Assembly: GCA_002470605.1 (NCBI GenBank)
Contig: DKND01000006.1
Span: 17,652-24,943 of the forward strand
Origin: Opitutia bacterium UBA7397
GTDB lineage: Bacteria; Verrucomicrobiota; Verrucomicrobiia; Opitutales; UBA953
Reading direction: 5' to 3'
Length of the DNA: 7,292 nucleotides
The translations under genes were made by a program, and so were the position numbers. The notes below the pieces were generated by a model that saw only the letters and a list, made by a program, of their open reading frames with translations, did no database searches and was not told where the DNA came from. This document shows, in pieces, positions 6,511 to 7,292 of this stretch; the stretch's first letter is position 1; each line of letters opens with the position of its first letter.

Positions 6511-7292
6511 ATGCCTCTCCTTCGCTCCACTTTCGCACAGGCGCTCCGCGCCGGTTTGCACCTTTGCGCCTTTGCGCTGACTCTTTGTTTCGCGCCTTCA
6601 TACCTCGGCGCGAAACAACCCAACGTCGTCCTCATCCTCATCGATGACATGGGCTGGCGTGACCCCGGCTTCGTCGGCAACAAATACATCGAGACGCCGA
6701 ACATCGACAAGCTCGCCCGCGAAGGCGCGATCTTCTCGCAGTGCTACGCCAGCGCCCCGAACTGCGCGCCGACCCGCGCATGTCTCCTCACGGGACAATA
6801 CACGTCGCGTCATGGCGTCTATACGGTCGTCGACGACCGCTACGCCCCGGGCCAGGCGCACATGAAGGTGATGTCCACGAAGGGTAATGATGAGATCCCG
6901 GATAAGACCGTCACGATCGCCGAATCGCTTAAGGCCAAGGGCTACGCTACGGCGCTCATCGGGATGTGGAATCTCGGCCGCGGCCGCAACGGCGCCCCCG
7001 GGAATCCGACCGGCCAGGGGTTCGACATCTACCACCGCCCCGATGATTTCGATTTCGAAAAGGATGCCTACCGTAACGCCAAGGGCAAATATCTCTCCGA
7101 CGCGCTGTGCGACGACGCCGTCGCCTGGATCGAGAAGAACAAGGACAAACCCTTCTTCCTCTACTTCCCCGATCACTCCGTGCACGAGCCGTTCGACCCG
7201 AAGCCCGAGCTCCTCGCCAAGTATAAGAAGAAGATCCCCACTGGTCTCGATAAGGGCATCACGCCTGAGTATGCCGCGACCTGCGAGGCCGC
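6511..7292 (+). CDS. Sulfatase, N-terminal part (runs off right edge), atypical active-site motif
   Basis: An open frame from ATG 6511 to the window edge gives 260 residues, roughly half of a typical sulfatase of this group. A Sec signal peptide (1-34, ending YLGA) precedes the family opening PNVVLILIDDMGWRDPGFVG (37-56), where D45 and D46 are metal ligands, then TPNIDKLAREG (62-72). The formylglycine motif C85-A-P-T-R89-A-C-L-L-T-G is present in the CXPXR form, so the protein should be matured by a formylglycine-generating enzyme. The later FFLYFPDHSVHEPF (215-228) supplies the expected histidine pair H222 and H225. The normally conserved GKWHLG reads G151-M-W-N-L-G156, replacing the Lys and His that in characterised sulfatases contact the sulfate and the formylglycine. 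The protein may be a diverged or impaired sulfatase or may act on another substrate. No Shine-Dalgarno is seen; the start follows CCCC directly. Codon use is strongly C/G-ending, like the second half of the gene before it. Confidence 0.93.
   Translation, partial: MPLLRSTFAQALRAGLHLCAFALTLCFAPSYLGAKQPNVVLILIDDMGWRDPGFVGNKYIETPNIDKLAREGAIFSQCYASAPNCAPTRACLLTGQYTSRHGVYTVVDDRYAPGQAHMKVMSTKGNDEIPDKTVTIAESLKAKGYATALIGMWNLGRGRNGAPGNPTGQGFDIYHRPDDFDFEKDAYRNAKGKYLSDALCDDAVAWIEKNKDKPFFLYFPDHSVHEPFDPKPELLAKYKKKIPTGLDKGITPEYAATCEA
6555..6578 (+). repeat. 8-bp tandem repeat inside signal-peptide coding region
   Basis: Three head-to-tail 8-bp units, TTTGCACC, TTTGCGCC and TTTGCGCT, lie at 6555-6562, 6563-6570 and 6571-6578. 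They encode part of the hydrophobic core of the sulfatase signal peptide. Eight is not a multiple of three, so each unit is read in a different frame and gain or loss of one unit would frameshift the gene. With only three imperfect copies this may be chance or part of a dispersed repeat. Confidence 0.55.

Noticed and set aside
6598..7185. Open frame on the minus strand (195 codons) opposite the sulfatase
   Set aside because: Antisense shadow of a recognised sulfatase with strong C-ending codon bias; no domain recognisable.

Overview
The window carries accessory, secretion-oriented genes of the kind found in Verrucomicrobiota (Opitutia-like) or Planctomycetota. The evidence is the pairing of a multi-domain DUF1587/1595/1592/1588/1585 cytochrome-type protein with a DUF1552 protein, next to a Tat-exported metallophosphoesterase and a sulfatase. 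This combination is expanded in those phyla, which also often start genes without a clear Shine-Dalgarno sequence, as seen here. I favour Verrucomicrobiota, but the sequence alone does not settle the phylum. No rRNA, tRNA, CRISPR array, transposase or integrase is visible.

Layout. (1) Positions 1-599, minus strand: the N-terminal 199 residues of a secreted protein of unknown function, cut by the left edge. (2) Positions 600-894: a divergent intergenic region with a small hairpin close to the minus-strand gene and a very AT-rich block holding a perfect 10-bp inverted repeat. (3) Positions 895-4582, plus strand: a tight two-gene unit with a 4-nt gap, encoding a Sec-exported protein with two CXXCH haem-binding motifs and a Tat-exported DUF1552 protein. 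(4) Positions 4583-4774: a structured spacer with three short inverted repeats and a direct repeat. (5) Positions 4775-6424: a Tat-exported metallophosphoesterase with two Gly/Lys-rich tracts; base composition and codon use change part-way through the gene. (6) Positions 6425-6510: a C-rich spacer with three copies of a 9-bp repeat. (7) Positions 6511-7292: the N-terminal 260 residues of a sulfatase, cut by the right edge. It keeps the formylglycine motif, but its usual GKWHLG motif reads GMWNLG.

How they may work together (inference): all five products carry export signals, so this is an envelope or extracellular set. The cytochrome-like/DUF1552 pair may form a periplasmic redox or hydrolase complex. 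The phosphoesterase and sulfatase would remove phosphate and sulfate groups from organic matter such as sulfated polysaccharides. The DUF families have no firmly established biochemistry, so the shared substrate is a hypothesis. The observations most worth following are the altered sulfatase motif, the 8-bp tandem repeat in its signal-peptide coding region, the structured spacer at 4650-4744 and the compositional break inside the phosphoesterase gene.
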